Positions 4,672 to 6,308 of a stretch of 6,308 bases of DNA are shown here, one piece after another. This DNA is from an uncultured Clostridia bacterium (GTDB taxonomy: Bacteria; Bacillota; Clostridia; Christensenellales; Aristaeellaceae): contig CAKTXP010000142.1 in the NCBI GenBank assembly GCA_934631055.1, positions 1 through 6,308 of the forward strand. Reading direction: 5' to 3'. Positions within the stretch are counted from its first letter, which is position 1. Every line of letters starts with the position of its first letter. The notes under the pieces were generated by a model. It was given only the letters and a program-made list of their open reading frames with translations, had not been told where the DNA came from and ran no database searches. The position numbers were made by a program, and so were the translations under genes.

Positions 4672-4699
4672 AAAAACGAATCCATGATTTTGTTTTTAC
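4667..4699. promoter_or_regulatory. Operator-like dyad A in the ABC operon promoter
   Basis: TAAAAACGAA and TTTGTTTTTA are near-perfect inverted half-sites about 8 bases apart. The site overlaps the -10 box and the predicted transcript start. A second copy with the same spacing is found at 4745-4777; the two match at 25 of 33 positions and nearly all differences fall in the spacer. Binding here would block polymerase. The dyad could instead act as a weak AU-rich RNA hairpin. The binding protein is unknown; the XRE-family protein next door is one candidate. Confidence 0.5.
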
Positions 4700-4716
4700 G
4701 CCGTCTGTTTTTTGTT

Positions 4717-4740
4717 CGCCGCGCGTCGGCGTTTTCTTTC
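4717..4740 (+). terminator. Terminator-like hairpin in the ABC operon leader (possible attenuator)
   Basis: CGCCG (4717-4721) and CGGCG (4727-4731) close a 5-base loop and are followed by TTTTCTTTC. The hairpin sits downstream of the promoter and upstream of the ATPase gene. An earlier segment, ACGCCG (4698-4703), can pair with CGGCGT (4727-4732), which would break the terminator stem, so an alternative structure exists. The stem is only 5 bp, so termination may be weak. Confidence 0.4.
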
Positions 4741-4744
4741 AGGC

Positions 4745-4777
4745 ATGATAAAAACGAAATCGCATATTTGTTTTTAC
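4745..4777. promoter_or_regulatory. Operator-like dyad B in the ABC operon leader
   Basis: This is the second copy of the dyad at 4667-4699, 78 bp downstream: TAAAAACGAA, 8 bases, TTTGTTTTTA. It ends 8 bases before the AAGGAGG ribosome site at 4786-4792. Two matched sites at this distance would allow one repressor to bind cooperatively or loop the DNA. As RNA, the dyad would sit immediately before the ribosome site. Confidence 0.5.
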
Positions 4778-4798
4778 ACATGGAAAAGGAGGTTTCCC

Positions 4799-5500
4799 GT
4801 GGGCTATATCACTTTTGAACACGTCTGCAAGCATTACCAGACGGGCGACACGGTCGTCAAAGCGCTGGACGACGTGAATTTCTCCATCGAGAAGGGGGAA
4901 TTCTGCGTCGTTCTCGGTCCGTCCGGCGCAGGTAAGACCACGCTGCTCAACCTCTTGGGCGGCATGGATAAGGCGACCAGCGGCACCATCACCGTCGGGG
5001 GCAAGCAGATTACCGGTCTGCGCGGCCCTCAGCTGACGGATTACCGCAGGACGGACGTCGGCTTCGTCTTTCAGTTTTATAACCTGATGCCCAACCTGAC
5101 CGCGCTTGAAAACGTAGAGCTTGCGCGTCAGGTCTGCAAAAACGCGCTCGACCCGAAGACCGTCATGGAGCAGGTCGGTCTGGGCAGCCGCATGAACAAC
5201 TTCCCCGCCCAGCTCTCCGGCGGCGAGCAGCAGCGCGTGTCCATCGCCCGTGCGCTGTGCAAAAACCCGGCTCTGCTTCTGTGCGACGAGCCGACCGGCG
5301 CGCTGGATTCCAAAACCGGCGTGCAGGTGCTTTCTCTGCTGACCGACGTCTGCCGCACGCATGACGCAACCGTCGTCATCATCACGCATAACGCGATGAT
5401 CGCGCCGCTGGGCAACCGCGTCATCCACGTCAAAAACGGCGGCATTGAATCGGTGCAGACCTGCGATCATCCCGCCCGCGTGGAGGATATCGCATGGTAA
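4799..5500 (+). CDS. ABC transporter ATP-binding protein (MacB/LolD-type)
   Basis: A 233-residue nucleotide-binding subunit, the usual size for this subfamily. Visible motifs in order: Walker A GPSGAGKTT (40-48), Q-loop VFQFYNLMPNLTALENV (Q92), signature LSGGEQQRVSIARAL (139-153), Walker B LLLCDEPTGALDS (159-171, catalytic E164), and switch histidine H197 in THN. All residues needed for ATP hydrolysis are present. It works on the inner membrane face with the permease encoded next. The pair is of the FtsX-like mechanotransmission class, which exports or extracts lipoproteins, peptides or antimicrobials rather than importing nutrients. The GTG at 4799 follows AAGGAGG with a 6-base gap; the frame is open upstream to 4712 but that part has no family similarity. 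Its end overlaps the permease start by 7 bp, so the two are translationally coupled. Confidence 0.96.
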   Translation: MGYITFEHVCKHYQTGDTVVKALDDVNFSIEKGEFCVVLGPSGAGKTTLLNLLGGMDKATSGTITVGGKQITGLRGPQLTDYRRTDVGFVFQFYNLMPNLTALENVELARQVCKNALDPKTVMEQVGLGSRMNNFPAQLSGGEQQRVSIARALCKNPALLLCDEPTGALDSKTGVQVLSLLTDVCRTHDATVVIITHNAMIAPLGNRVIHVKNGGIESVQTCDHPARVEDIAW

Positions 5501-6308
5501 ACAACACGCTGAGAAAGAAACTTTTCCGGGATATGACCCGGGCGGCGATGCAGTTTCTTTCCATCATCGCGCTGTGTGCGTTGGGAACGTTTGCGTTCTC
5601 CGCGCTGGACGGAACGGCGCGTATGACGCGTACCACACTGAACACCTATTACGAGGAAAACAACCTCGCCGATTACTGGATCAGCCTGCCCACAGCCGAC
5701 CGCGCCGCGCTGGATAAAGTCGCCGCCGTTCCCGGTGTGACCCATGTCCGCGCCCGCACGACGGTCGATATGGACACGACGCTCTCCGATGACATCACCG
5801 TGTCCGTCACCGCGTATGACGGCGCGATGGATATCAACATTCCGCTGCTGCGCGAGGGCGAACTGCTGGATGAGAACGACAAGCGCGGCTGTCTGGTCGA
5901 GGAACGCTTTGCTGTCGCGCAGGGGCTTTCGCTGGGCTGCCGCATCGGCGTCAAGCTCTCCGGTCAGGAATATGATTTCGTCGTCCGCGGCATCGTCGTC
6001 AGTCCGGAATACATCGTCGTCTCCGACGGTCTGGTTGCCAACCCGGACGCCTACGGCTATCTGCTGGTCAACGCCTGCGCCATCCCGACCCTTCCGCTGA
6101 CGCAGATTGTCGCAACGATTGCCGACGACGCGGACAGTGAAGCCGTGCAGGCGGCGATTGAAAAAGCCGTTCCGGATGCGCTCGTCGTGGACAGGAAATC
6201 CCACGCAAGCACCGCGCGCGCCAACAACGAAGCGCAGATGTTTGAAAACATGACGCTCATCTTCCCGGTGCTGGCATATGCCGTCGCCGCGCTGATCGTC
6301 ATGACGAC
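5494..6308 (+). CDS. FtsX/MacB-like ABC transporter permease (N-terminal part, runs off the window)
   Basis: Open from the ATG at 5494 to the right edge without a stop; 271 residues are visible and the C-terminus is missing. GGAGG lies 7 bases before the ATG. It begins MVNNTLRKKLFRDMTRA, followed by a transmembrane helix at about 19-37 (FLSIIALCALGTFAFSAL). A large extracytoplasmic domain follows (about 40-250), containing YYEENNLADYWISL, VAAVPGVTHVRAR and CLVEERFAVAQGLSLG; these resemble the MacB periplasmic core-like domain of FtsX-type permeases. A second hydrophobic segment begins at about 255 (LIFPVLAYAVAALIVMT), where the FtsX core would start. Members with this layout in Bacillota are often long, with two FtsX modules. 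The substrate cannot be inferred. The 7-bp overlap with the ATPase gene supports a two-component exporter. Confidence 0.92.
   Translation, partial: MVNNTLRKKLFRDMTRAAMQFLSIIALCALGTFAFSALDGTARMTRTTLNTYYEENNLADYWISLPTADRAALDKVAAVPGVTHVRARTTVDMDTTLSDDITVSVTAYDGAMDINIPLLREGELLDENDKRGCLVEERFAVAQGLSLGCRIGVKLSGQEYDFVVRGIVVSPEYIVVSDGLVANPDAYGYLLVNACAIPTLPLTQIVATIADDADSEAVQAAIEKAVPDALVVDRKSHASTARANNEAQMFENMTLIFPVLAYAVAALIVMT

Noticed and set aside
4712..4798. A 29-codon N-terminal extension of the ABC ATPase
   Set aside because: It crosses the leader hairpin, dyad B and the AAGGAGG site, and ABC similarity begins right after the GTG at 4799.

Overview
The window looks like chromosome from a Bacillota, most likely a fairly GC-rich Clostridia of gut type (an Oscillospirales or Christensenellales-like lineage is my guess). 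The reasons are strong AGGAGG-type ribosome sites before nearly every gene, three GTG starts, sigma-A promoters close to TTGACA-17-TATAAT, and gene families typical of that phylum. No rRNA, tRNA, CRISPR array, transposase or phage gene is visible.

Layout. 1-313 is gene-free and holds hairpin repeats and two terminator-like hairpins. 314-1993 is a leftward block: an Lrp/AsnC regulator (314-760), preceded in transcription order by two overlapping single-domain chromate (CHR family) transporter genes (1415-1993, then 865-1425). A LysR-type regulator (2335-3246) runs rightward, divergent from the chr pair, with overlapping back-to-back promoters at 2251-2289. A leftward XRE-family HTH/TPR-like regulator (3339-4409) converges on it. 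From 4643 a consensus promoter drives a rightward ABC export operon: an ATPase of the MacB/LolD type (4799-5500) and an FtsX/MacB-type permease (5494 to the window edge, incomplete). The chr pair probably makes a heteromeric anion transporter, with the LysR and possibly the Lrp protein controlling it. The ABC pair looks like a lipid, peptide or lipoprotein exporter whose leader carries two matching operator-like dyads and a small terminator.

The feature most worth attention is a family of intergenic elements, seven copies including one cut by the window edge. Each full copy has up to three successive hairpins with mostly 3-nt loops, joined by an ACCCC-type linker. Copies come mostly as inverted pairs facing one another (1-28 with 213-305, 2020-2100 with 2138-2224, 3206-3298 with 3295-3377), plus a lone copy at 4505-4588. 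The stems differ in sequence between copies but stay perfectly paired. In two unrelated genes (LysR and XRE) the element supplies the last codons, and the stop codon lies exactly in the TGA loop of the second hairpin.
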